This document shows, piece by piece, positions 1 through 6,325 of a DNA stretch of 10,615 nt. Where the stretch lies: NCBI GenBank assembly GCA_003133425.1, contig PKXI01000125.1:14106-24720 (forward strand), in the 5' to 3' direction. The stretch comes from Acidobacteriaceae bacterium. GTDB taxonomy: Bacteria; Acidobacteriota; Terriglobia; Terriglobales; Acidobacteriaceae. Under the pieces are notes generated by a model. That model did no database searches. It saw only the letters and a list, made by a program, of their open reading frames with translations, and had not been told where the DNA came from. The position numbers were made by a program, and so were the translations under genes. Each line of letters opens with the position of its first letter. Position 1 is the first letter of the stretch.

Positions 1-740
1 CGAAGTCGAAGGGCAACGTGGTCTCGCCCGATGATATGGTCGCCCGCTACGGCGCCGACGCCACGCGCATGTACGCGTTGTTTGCCGCTCCGCCAGACCG
101 CGATCTTGATTGGCAGGAAGATGGCGTCGCCGGAGTGAGCCGGTTCCTGGCTCGCGTGTGGCGGCTCGTCACAAAGTATGCACCCCTGGCGCGTTCAGCC
201 TCGTCAAAAGCGCAGAACAGCACGCCCGCGCAGGGCCTGTCGCTGAAGCTGCTGCGAAAGCTCCACCAGACCATCGCCAAGATCACGCTTGATTTCGAGG
301 GCCGCTGGCACTTCAACACTTGTGTCGCAGCCATCATGGAACTGGTAAACGATCTTCAGGCAGCCGACGCGCAATTGGCGGCGGGTGAAGTTGCGGCGCC
401 GGTCATGAGCGAGTTGTTGCGCTCGCTCGTGCTGCTGCTGGCCCCGTTTGCTCCGTTCCTGGCGGCGGAATTGTGGGAGGAGCTTGGCGGAGAGGGCGGA
501 GTACTTCGTGCCCCTTGGCCCAAGAGCGACCCCGGCTTGGCCAAGGAAGACGAGTTGGAAATTCCGGTGCAGATTAACGGCAAGCTAGTCGCGGTGGTTC
601 GTGTCGCTGCCGGCGCAGATCCGAAGACGATCGAAGCCGCGGCGCTCGCCGACGAAAAGGTGCAGTCGCGCACCGCCGGCAAAACTGTGGCCAAGATCAT
701 CGTTGTGCCGGGCAGGGCAGTGAACCTGGTGGTGAAGTGA
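1..740 (+). CDS. leuS: Leucyl-tRNA synthetase, C-terminal part (5' truncated by window edge)
   Basis: Class I aminoacyl-tRNA synthetase that charges tRNA-Leu with leucine in the cytoplasm. The open frame runs from the window edge (first full codon at 3) to a TGA at 738-740. It begins with KSKGN, the end of the KMSKS catalytic loop of class I synthetases, followed by VVSPDDMVARYGADATRMY and FAAPPDRDLDW, which are typical of LeuRS. The alpha-helical anticodon-binding domain follows. The last ~60 residues, starting near EIPVQINGKLVAVVRV and ending KIIVVPGRAVNLVVK, match the small C-terminal tRNA-binding domain of bacterial LeuRS. The GTG at 18 is only an internal valine codon, not a start. The next gene starts inside the stop codon, so the two are probably co-transcribed. 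No internal stop or frameshift is seen. Confidence 0.96.
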   Translation, partial: KSKGNVVSPDDMVARYGADATRMYALFAAPPDRDLDWQEDGVAGVSRFLARVWRLVTKYAPLARSASSKAQNSTPAQGLSLKLLRKLHQTIAKITLDFEGRWHFNTCVAAIMELVNDLQAADAQLAAGEVAAPVMSELLRSLVLLLAPFAPFLAAELWEELGGEGGVLRAPWPKSDPGLAKEDELEIPVQINGKLVAVVRVAAGADPKTIEAAALADEKVQSRTAGKTVAKIIVVPGRAVNLVVK

Positions 741-1651
741 CCAACCTGCGCAGGGCCGCGCCGTTGCGCGGGACCCAGTCGCTGGTCGGCTACATGGGAT
801 GGGTCAGCGACCGGCCCTCGCTCACCGCCTTCGAAGTAATCTGGCGCTGGACCTTCGGCATTCCTCTGCTCCTGATCTGCTGGAAACAGTGGCAGCAAAT
901 TCTTGCGGCGTTCCCGCTCGAGTCATCCGGGTTCAATGCAATTGATGCGCAGAACCCGTGGGTGGCGATCGTTCAGCTTACCAACACTTGGACCTTCTAC
1001 CAGCCGCATGTGCTGGTGGTTCTGCGCTGGCTCTTGCCGGCGGCCGCGCTGGCCTGGGTTGTAATCTCGGGCATCGGCCGGAATCTGGTTCTTAAGCGCA
1101 TGGATCCGCGCCTGCCTTTCTGGCCAGTGGAGATGATCGTGCTTCAGGCGGCTTGGCTGGCGATGCTGGCCGCGGTCTTCTGGGGCTGGTTTAGTTGCAT
1201 GCAGTGGGCGGCGGCCTCGCACATGGCCGCAAATGGAGAACCGGACCTCGTAGGCTTCGCAATTTGGACGATCATTCTCTCTCTGGCATTCTTCACGGCA
1301 TGGGCGCTGATTAGTTGGGCATTGTCGATTGCTCCGTTGCTGTTGCTTCTCGAGAGGCGCTCTGTGTTTTCTTCTCTAGGCCAGAGCCTGCGTCTCGGAA
1401 AGCCATTCACCGGCAAGCTGGCGGAGATCAATCTTGTCATGGGTATCGTCAAGCTGGCGCTGGTTGTGCTCGCGATGGTATTCTCCGCCGCCCCTCTGCC
1501 GTTCAGCGACGAGTTGGGCAGCGGCGCCCTGCACGTGCTGTGGGTCGCATCCACGGTCTTTTATCTTGTGGCCAACGACTACTTCCACGTCGTGCGGCTC
1601 AAGGGATTTGTAGAGTTCTGGCGGACGTTTCGCGGATCTGCGGCCCTTTAA
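737..1651 (+). CDS. Polytopic membrane protein of unknown function
   Basis: 304 residues, family not recognised. The GTG start at 737 shares four bases (GTGA) with the leuS stop, a geometry typical of translational coupling, so I prefer it to the internal ATG at 794, which lacks a clear ribosome site. Hydrophobic stretches that look like membrane helices lie near residues 38-57, 92-113, 131-158, 171-206 (long, possibly two), 231-254 and 265-281, suggesting about six passes. The N-terminal ~30 residues are basic, and so is the segment around 206-228 (ERRSVFSSLGQSLRLGKPF). Several Trp residues sit near helix ends. No catalytic motif or cofactor site is visible. The gene ends four bases before the stop of the convergent cytochrome gene, leaving no room for a dedicated terminator. 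Function is unknown; linkage to leuS gives no strong hint. Confidence 0.85.
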   Translation: MTNLRRAAPLRGTQSLVGYMGWVSDRPSLTAFEVIWRWTFGIPLLLICWKQWQQILAAFPLESSGFNAIDAQNPWVAIVQLTNTWTFYQPHVLVVLRWLLPAAALAWVVISGIGRNLVLKRMDPRLPFWPVEMIVLQAAWLAMLAAVFWGWFSCMQWAAASHMAANGEPDLVGFAIWTIILSLAFFTAWALISWALSIAPLLLLLERRSVFSSLGQSLRLGKPFTGKLAEINLVMGIVKLALVVLAMVFSAAPLPFSDELGSGALHVLWVASTVFYLVANDYFHVVRLKGFVEFWRTFRGSAAL

Positions 1652-1655
1652 ACAG

Positions 1656-2297
1656 CTACTTACCGGCGCTGTGCGCAGCTTCTTCCTGCAGATACAACTT
1701 GCTCAGCGTGCCTTTACTCGTCGCCACCGGCAGCAACGTGGGATAAAACTGGACGAAGGTCGTGTCTACCGCGGCATGCGCGGTGTGGCATGTATAGCAC
1801 GGCGCTCCCTGCGGAATCAGCGTCCCGTTTGAGCTCGACGAATCGAACGAGAAGAAAGCCCACTTGCCGGGAAACCGCGCCTCATCCTTTACGTGAATCT
1901 CAAAGCCCATCGCTCCTCCGCTTTGAAAATGCCCGCGCTCGTTAATCGAGCCTTTGCTGTGTGCCTCTCTCGCCTCCAAAACCATCACCGTCTTGTCAGG
2001 CCAGGTTCCCGATTCAAGAAAGCTCCGGTAGGCTTCGGGATTCACGAAGACGTTGTCGAACACAGAGTGGTCTGGCATATCCGGAGCCTTCGGGCTGTAG
2101 TTCATGTCGATGCCGGAGGTGAGAAATATCCACTCGCGATAATTCGCGGGCGGCAACATCTCGCCATTCTGTGTGTAGCCAGGCGATGTGGCCGACGCAG
2201 CCAATACAGTTCTGGCTGGACGGAAAGCATCAGGCACCGAAATAATGGCGGCAACCAGGCATACGACGGCCATGGAGGCTAGGACTTTGGAAAGCAT
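1656..2297 (-). CDS. Secreted c-type cytochrome of the cytochrome P460 type
   Basis: 213 residues from the ATG at 2297. This start is chosen because a strong GGAGG lies five bases upstream (2303-2307) and because it puts a signal peptide at the very N-terminus: MLSK, a hydrophobic core at residues 5-22, and a possible cleavage site near VLAASA at 31-36. A frame extension to 2369 has no comparable ribosome site. The mature part carries one CYTCH heme-binding motif (CxxCH) at residues 167-171 near the C-terminus. It also has the pattern of cytochrome P460-family proteins: NYREWIFLTSG at 52-62, a central beta-rich part and WAFFSF just before the heme site. Characterised P460 proteins are periplasmic and act on hydroxylamine or NO, but many relatives have no known substrate, so the reaction here is open. 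The gene lies downstream of the MCE gene with an 88-base gap. Confidence 0.82.
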   Translation of the reverse strand: MLSKVLASMAVVCLVAAIISVPDAFRPARTVLAASATSPGYTQNGEMLPPANYREWIFLTSGIDMNYSPKAPDMPDHSVFDNVFVNPEAYRSFLESGTWPDKTVMVLEAREAHSKGSINERGHFQSGGAMGFEIHVKDEARFPGKWAFFSFDSSSSNGTLIPQGAPCYTCHTAHAAVDTTFVQFYPTLLPVATSKGTLSKLYLQEEAAHSAGK

Positions 2298-2302
2298 ACT
2301 GA

Positions 2303-2307
2303 CCTCC
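2303..2307 (-). promoter_or_regulatory. Ribosome binding site fixing the P460 start
   Basis: GGAGG on the minus strand, five bases before the ATG at 2297. It supports the short form with an N-terminal signal peptide over the longer open frame that reaches 2369. Confidence 0.75.
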
Positions 2308-2358
2308 GATGCGACGAAATACATTTGGTCGTGCTCGAAAGCTTCGCACGGCTGCAGG

Positions 2359-2388
2359 TAGGCTGACAAAAGGGGAGTCCTCAGCCTA
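2359..2388 (-). terminator. Inverted repeat overlapping the MCE stop codon
   Basis: Perfect 8-bp arms TAGGCTGA (2359-2366) and TCAGCCTA (2381-2388) enclose a 14-base loop. On the minus strand the TAG of the first arm is the stop codon of the MCE gene. The stem could end or stabilise the MCE transcript before the P460 gene, but no U-rich tract follows on the minus strand, so a standard intrinsic terminator is not supported. It could be a chance repeat. Confidence 0.35.
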
Positions 2389-3462
2389 AAACACCTTCAA
2401 GCGAATGACCAGATATTTCTTGGGGTCATCGCGAATGCTCTTAACCAACTGCTGAGTCTGATCCATGGTCTGGTCGGCATGATCGTAGAGCGAGCGGTTC
2501 TGGGCAAGTTGTCCCAGCGTGCCCTTGCCCTCGTCCACGCCTTTCAGAATTCCGTCCAGGCGAGTCACAGTGTCGTCGAGTTTTTGCGCGAAGGCGGGGT
2601 CCTTGGCAATTTTGCCGAGCGCGCCCTTGCCTGCGTTGATCTCTGCCACCAACTGGTTGGCATTGGTGACAGTCGCGTTCAGATTGTTATAGAGCGTGTC
2701 GTCCTTGAGCAGCTTTCCTGCGCTGCCTTTGCCCTCATTGAGGTCGGTGCTGATCTTGTCCAGCTTGTCGATGGCTGAGTTGGCGCGAGTGTAGAGCGTG
2801 TCGTCGTTAACCAGCTTGCCGATTGAGCCTTTGCCCTCAGAGATCGCAGCTGTTATCGTCTGCAGGTCCGTCGCAATTTGGGTGACCTTTTTCCCCAGGG
2901 TGGGATCGTTGATCAACTCACCCATGGTGCCCTTCTTGCTGTTTAGCGTGTCCACCAGAATTTCAACCTTGCGGGTCAGCGACTGGACTTCTTCAATTGA
3001 GACCTGGCTGGTGCGAATTACATCCTGAATGCTGGGCGAGCCCGAAGCCCTCAGTTCTGCGTTGTTGGCAGGCGGGGGGCCAGACGCGCGGGTTGAATCA
3101 ATATCGACGTAGCTGTCGCCAAGAACGCCGGCCTGGGAAATGGCGGCCGTGGAATCGACGTGCAAGTCGCGCAGATATTCGTGACCCACCTGCATGGTTA
3201 CTTCAACCGGCGTGGGATTACGATCAGGGACCACGCGAACATGAATCACATTGCCGATCGTCACGCCTTCAAGCGTTACCGGGGCGCCATTCTTTAGACC
3301 AGCTGCATTCTCGAAATAGCAGCGGAAAACAAGCTTGTGGGCGAAAAGCCCGCCGGTGGACCCGGACATGAGAAAAATCAGCCCGATCAGAACGGCCGTG
3401 GCCGCCAGCACAAGGGCTCCGACTCTCAGTTGCGACCACTGAATCTCTTTGCGGCTTGGCAC
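2386..3462 (-). CDS. MCE/MlaD family lipid-transport protein with 34-residue C-terminal repeats
   Basis: 358 residues. The GTG start at 3462 is chosen because AAGGAG lies four bases upstream (GGAG at 3467-3470) and because it gives a short basic N-terminus followed by a membrane anchor at residues 14-32. The MCE (MlaD-like) domain covers about 42-125, with FENAAGLKNGAPVTLEGVTIG at 50-70 and AGVLGDSYVDID at 111-122, both typical of the fold. MCE proteins form periplasmic rings or tubes that move phospholipids between the membranes in Mla-type systems. From residue 176 on there are five units of 34 residues (176-209, 210-243, 244-277, 278-311, 312-345), each opening with KG or GKG, then xxGxLxxDxxLY, then an amphipathic helix. 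This suggests a helical or coiled-coil extension. No MlaE permease or MlaF ATPase gene is within the window. acpS lies 60 bases upstream on the same strand. Confidence 0.9.
   Translation of the reverse strand: MPSRKEIQWSQLRVGALVLAATAVLIGLIFLMSGSTGGLFAHKLVFRCYFENAAGLKNGAPVTLEGVTIGNVIHVRVVPDRNPTPVEVTMQVGHEYLRDLHVDSTAAISQAGVLGDSYVDIDSTRASGPPPANNAELRASGSPSIQDVIRTSQVSIEEVQSLTRKVEILVDTLNSKKGTMGELINDPTLGKKVTQIATDLQTITAAISEGKGSIGKLVNDDTLYTRANSAIDKLDKISTDLNEGKGSAGKLLKDDTLYNNLNATVTNANQLVAEINAGKGALGKIAKDPAFAQKLDDTVTRLDGILKGVDEGKGTLGQLAQNRSLYDHADQTMDQTQQLVKSIRDDPKKYLVIRLKVF
2428..2937 (-). repeat. Five tandem 102-bp coding repeats in the MCE gene
   Basis: The codons for residues 176-345 of the MCE protein repeat with an exact period of 102 bases. 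A recurring GCCCTTGC/GCCTTTGC block on the plus strand begins at 2521, 2623, 2725 and 2827, spaced exactly 102 apart. The copies are clearly diverged at DNA level but conserved at protein level (GKGxxGKLxxDxxLY), so this is an old, selected protein repeat and not a recent DNA duplication. Confidence 0.85.
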
Positions 3463-3522
3463 GGAGCTCCTTTTTATTGAGTTGATGCAGTAGACGCCTA
3501 GAGGATACCAGAAGTTGCTGGC

Positions 3523-3906
3523 CTAATTCCCGTCTTCGATGACCACACTGGCCGCGGCAAGTTCAGCCGTATGAGTGACAGACAGCGCGGCACGGACAAA
3601 GCCGAGGCGGCCTGCGATCTCGGCGGCGCGCCTATGAAACCGCAGGGTGGGCCGCCCGCTTGGCTCACGGACCACCTCGATCTCCAGCCAGCCCACCCCG
3701 TGGCTTATGCCGGTTCCCAGGGCCTTGGCTCCGGCCTCCTTGGCGGCAAACCTGGCGGCAAAGCTCTCCGCGGAGTTGCGCTTGCGCAGGCAATAGGCCT
3801 GCTCTTCAGCCGTAAAGACACGGTCGAGAAAGCGCCTTCCATAGCGATCGATGGAGAACTGAATGCGCCGAATCTCCACCATATCGATTCCAGAGCCAAT
3901 GATCAT
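3523..3906 (-). CDS. acpS: Holo-[acyl-carrier-protein] synthase
   Basis: AcpS transfers 4'-phosphopantetheine from coenzyme A to the active serine of acyl carrier protein, switching on fatty acid synthesis in the cytoplasm. The ATG at 3906 gives 127 residues, the usual length for the family. A TTG-started extension to 4002 would add 32 residues with no family resemblance, so it is rejected even though the ribosome site before 3906 is weak. Family signatures are present: GSGIDMVEI at residues 4-12 with the metal-binding Asp8; RFLDRVFTAEEQAYC around 25-39; and SFAARFAAKEAGAKALGTG at 48-66 with the second metal-ligand glutamate at 57. The C-terminal part has LSVTHTAELAAASVV, also typical. Downstream on the same strand, 60 bases away, is the MCE gene. 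Upstream, a small unknown gene diverges. Confidence 0.95.
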   Translation of the reverse strand: MIIGSGIDMVEIRRIQFSIDRYGRRFLDRVFTAEEQAYCLRKRNSAESFAARFAAKEAGAKALGTGISHGVGWLEIEVVREPSGRPTLRFHRRAAEIAGRLGFVRAALSVTHTAELAAASVVIEDGN

Positions 3907-4063
3907 GCTGATTACCAAACTACAACATCTGCCATTCGCGGTGGCGGGTAGCCAATTGCCCTCGACAGGATTCGGCTTCCCATGAAGTCGAGGATGTGTC
4001 AAAGCCGGTCATGCGCCGTGCAACTCCTGAACAGACTTTACCTTGGTCGGTGTAGCTCCGATA

Positions 4064-4086
4064 AGCCTCCTGTGAGGCTGGAAATG
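4064..4086 (+). promoter_or_regulatory. Hairpin covering a candidate ribosome binding site
   Basis: AGCCTC (4064-4069) and GAGGCT (4074-4079) form a perfect 6-bp stem with a CTGT loop. The second arm contains GAGG at 4074-4077, six bases upstream of the ATG at 4084. If that ATG is the true start, the stem would hide its ribosome binding site. If translation starts at the ATG at 4111 (AGGG at 4101-4104, six bases before it), the hairpin is merely in the leader. Confidence 0.35.
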
Positions 4087-4476
4087 TTGGAAAGCGACGC
4101 AGGGCAAACGATGAGCATTCCGTGGGCGATGCAAATGAGGGCAGTCTCCGTCGAAGAACCGGCACGCCTGGTCCAAACCCTCACCGGCGCAATCCTCGGC
4201 TGTGGTGGCTGGGTGCTGAGTCGTGGCGCAAACGACAGCGGGACGATCAGCATGTTGTTCGAATTCGAGCGGCAGGCATGTGTGGATATCTATAGCGTCC
4301 TGGTGGCGGCTGGGCTGGAGCTGAGCCAGAGCGGACATATCCGCATTACCGAACTTTGCCAGTGTACCCGCAGCAACAAGCAGGATTGCAGCTCGGAGAT
4401 TGCCAGCATCGACCTCGAGATTCAGACATTTCCCGTAGAAACTCTGAGCGGCTTGCCCGCCTCCCAGGCAGTCTGA
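4084..4476 (+). CDS. Small uncharacterised protein, possibly with an ACT-like fold
   Basis: 130 residues from the ATG at 4084, which has GAGG six bases upstream. The ATG at 4111 (AGGG six bases upstream, 121 residues) is nearly as good, and an ATG at 3982 would add 34 unlikely residues. The order of apparent strands and helices in residues 18-94 (MRAVSVEEPARLVQTLTGAI, then GGWVLSRG, MLFEFERQACVDIYSVLVAAGL, HIRITELCQC) is beta-alpha-beta-beta-alpha-beta, as in ACT-like small domains; this is inference only. Cysteines sit at 40, 66, 92, 94 and 102, and the CQC pair at 92-94 plus Cys102 could bind metal or form disulfides. There is no signal peptide or membrane segment. It diverges from acpS and converges on the methyltransferase gene. 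I judge this strand to be coding because its protein shows a regular amphipathic pattern; the reverse frame does not. Confidence 0.7.
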   Translation: MLESDAGQTMSIPWAMQMRAVSVEEPARLVQTLTGAILGCGGWVLSRGANDSGTISMLFEFERQACVDIYSVLVAAGLELSQSGHIRITELCQCTRSNKQDCSSEIASIDLEIQTFPVETLSGLPASQAV

Positions 4477-4515
4477 AAACAAGTGGTTTGTCGGCCGAAT
4501 CAGCTCGATGCGGAA

Positions 4516-5067
4516 TCAAAAAAGGAACGGAACAAATCGGTGCGTGCTCTTCATGTAGTTAGCATAGGGCGCTCCAAAACGCTTCAGATTCTCCCGCTCC
4601 TCAGCGATAGCGGTCGCCAGCAAGAAGCCGCTGGCGCCCATGGCAAGAAGAATCGACCCCGGCGCGCAAGGATTCTTGAAGTAAGCGCAGCCCGCGAGTG
4701 CCAGCAGCGAGGCATACAAGGGGTGTCGGATCCAGCGATACGCTCCAACCGTAACCAGGGTGGTCGTGTTTTCAAATGGCAGATTGGTGCTTCGATCGGC
4801 AGTTGACACTGGCCGGCCAATCACCCGAAGCAGCCGAAAGCCCTCGATCGCCAGCCCGATCGAGACAACTCCGAGGGTCCATGAGACCAATTGGCGAACC
4901 GAGAGCCAATTGTGAAACCAAACCGGCACATTCAGCAGGATCAGGGCCGTCAGAAGCTCAAACGCGAAAAAGCGATAGAAGCCGTGGGAGCGCAAATCCC
5001 GAATTGATCGCCTGGATAGCGCAAAAATAGCCACGGATGCAACGATAAACAAGGCGATACGCAACAT
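4516..5067 (-). CDS. Integral membrane methyltransferase of the ICMT/PEMT (isoprenylcysteine or phospholipid methyltransferase) type
   Basis: 183 residues from the ATG at 5067, which has AGGCG six bases upstream (5074-5078) and puts a membrane helix at residues 2-18. A GTG at 5115 in the same frame would give 199 residues with a polar N-terminus and a poorly placed GGGG. Further hydrophobic segments lie near 33-50, 61-82, 118-130 and 136-153. The C-terminal signature of the family is clear: VGAYRWIRHPLYASLL at 107-122 (RHPLY at 114-118) and AIAEERENLKRFGAPYANYM at 153-172, which bind S-adenosylmethionine in characterised relatives. The protein ends HRFVPFLF, also usual for the family. The methyl acceptor (lipid, thiol or other) cannot be read from sequence. 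It lies just downstream of recG on the same strand and may share its transcript. Confidence 0.85.
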   Translation of the reverse strand: MLRIALFIVASVAIFALSRRSIRDLRSHGFYRFFAFELLTALILLNVPVWFHNWLSVRQLVSWTLGVVSIGLAIEGFRLLRVIGRPVSTADRSTNLPFENTTTLVTVGAYRWIRHPLYASLLALAGCAYFKNPCAPGSILLAMGASGFLLATAIAEERENLKRFGAPYANYMKSTHRFVPFLF

Positions 5068-5128
5068 ACGGTTCGCCTGCCTTTCGTCCAAATCGGACGG
5101 ACGAAAGCTTAGCACAAGCCCCGTGCGA

Positions 5129-6325
5129 TTACCCGGCCTCCACCAACCCGTAACGACGCTGCCACGCCTCTTTGAGCCGTGCCCAAACGCGCGCCCGCTC
5201 CGCTTCTGTCAGTTCGGCATCCGGATGATTGGCAAACCGGTTGGCTTCCTGTTTGGCCAGCTCCAGCAATTTGCGATCGCGAACCAAATTTGCCACGCGA
5301 AAATCGGGCAACCCTGCCTGCCGGGTTCCGAAGAACTCGCCCGGACCCCGAATCGTCAGATCAAGCTCGGCCAGCTCGAAGCCGTCCTGGGTGCGGACCA
5401 TGGCATTCAAGCGCTCCTCGGCCAGTGGGGAGACGCGCGGCCCCGTCATAAGAATGCAGTAGCTTTTGGCGGCGCCACGGCCCACTCGCCCGCGCAACTG
5501 GTGCATCTGTGCCAACCCGAACCGCTCGGCGTGCTCAACAACCATTACTGTTGCGTTGGGCACGTCCACTCCGACCTCAATCACCGTTGTAGCCACCAAC
5601 ACGTCAATCTCGCCGCGCTGGAAGCGGCGCATGATGATTTCCTTTTCGTCGGCATCCAGGCGCCCGTGCAGCAGGCCCAGGCGCAGGCCGGCGAGCGGCC
5701 CCGTACGCAGTTTCTCGTGCATCTCAACGGCTGATTTCAAGCCGGATTTCGCCGCGGGATTTGCCTCCTGAACAGCCTTCGGAAACAGCTCCGCAGTTTT
5801 GCCCTTACGAACGGTTTTGCGCGGCAGCGGTGGCGGTTCAATGCCGGCCTCGGGATCGTGCGAGAAGTCCAACTCCGGCTGGTCATCCTTTGTCCCCTCA
5901 ATGACCGGATAAACGATGTAAGCCTGCCGCTTCTGCGCAACCTGCTTGCGCACAAACTCCCAAACCTCTTCCGATCGCTCGCCGGAAACGCGGTGTGTGA
6001 CGATGGGCGTGCGGCCCGGCGGTAATTCGTCCAGGACGCTCAGGTCGAGGTCGCCGTAGAGAGAAAGCGCAAGCGTACGCGGTATGGGCGTTGCGGTCAT
6101 TACCAGCACGTCGGGCTCGGGCTGGTTGGGCTTCTTCATCAGCTTGAAGCGCTGCAAAACGCCGAAGCGGTGCTGCTCATCGACCACCACCAGGCCAAGC
6201 CGGTCGAATTCCACTTTTTCTTCAATCAACGCGTGAGTCCCGATGACCAGTTGCGCCTCACCCCGATTAATCAGCCCTCGCGTACGGCGCTTCCGGTCCT
6301 CGTCGAGTGAACCCGTCAGCAGCAC
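5129..6325 (-). CDS. recG: RecG C-terminal fragment (DEQH box, second helicase domain)
   Basis: 398 codons from a GTG at 6325 that is really an internal valine codon of the intact gene; a separate start here is unlikely to be used. It contains GTHALIEEKVEFDRL (29-43), the DEQH box VVDEQHRFGV (47-56), motif III VMTATPIPRTLALSLYGDLDLS (75-96) with DELPPGRTP after it, motif V VATTVIEVGVDVPNATVMVV (244-263), motif VI QLRGRVGRG (276-284), and the RecG C-terminal GPGEFFGTRQAGLPDFRVANL (327-347). Between VYPVIEGT and VEMHEKL there is an extra, polar segment of about 55 residues (146-199) that E. coli RecG lacks. The frame overlaps the N-terminal fragment by ten bases. The methyltransferase gene follows downstream. 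Confidence 0.85.
   Translation of the reverse strand: MLLTGSLDEDRKRRTRGLINRGEAQLVIGTHALIEEKVEFDRLGLVVVDEQHRFGVLQRFKLMKKPNQPEPDVLVMTATPIPRTLALSLYGDLDLSVLDELPPGRTPIVTHRVSGERSEEVWEFVRKQVAQKRQAYIVYPVIEGTKDDQPELDFSHDPEAGIEPPPLPRKTVRKGKTAELFPKAVQEANPAAKSGLKSAVEMHEKLRTGPLAGLRLGLLHGRLDADEKEIIMRRFQRGEIDVLVATTVIEVGVDVPNATVMVVEHAERFGLAQMHQLRGRVGRGAAKSYCILMTGPRVSPLAEERLNAMVRTQDGFELAELDLTIRGPGEFFGTRQAGLPDFRVANLVRDRKLLELAKQEANRFANHPDAELTEAERARVWARLKEAWQRRYGLVEAG

Noticed and set aside
356..898. Minus-strand open frame of 180 codons across the leuS/membrane-protein junction
   Set aside because: Antisense to the well-supported leuS C-terminus and the coupled downstream gene; low-complexity Ser/Ala-rich translation.
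2428..2937. CRISPR-like or minisatellite array
   Set aside because: The 102-base periodicity lies inside a coding frame, the copies are diverged, and there are no spacers; it is a protein repeat.
3907..4002. Longer acpS starting at TTG 4002
   Set aside because: The extra 32 residues have no resemblance to AcpS; the ATG at 3906 puts the metal-binding Asp at position 8, as in the family.
4009..4482. Minus-strand open frame of 157 codons opposite the small unknown gene
   Set aside because: Composition rich in His, Gln and Cys without an amphipathic pattern; the plus-strand frame reads as a better protein with ribosome sites at plausible starts.
5123..5734. Plus-strand open frame of 203 codons opposite recG
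   Set aside because: Antisense shadow of the conserved RecG C-terminal half; the translation is low in regular structure and shows no domain.
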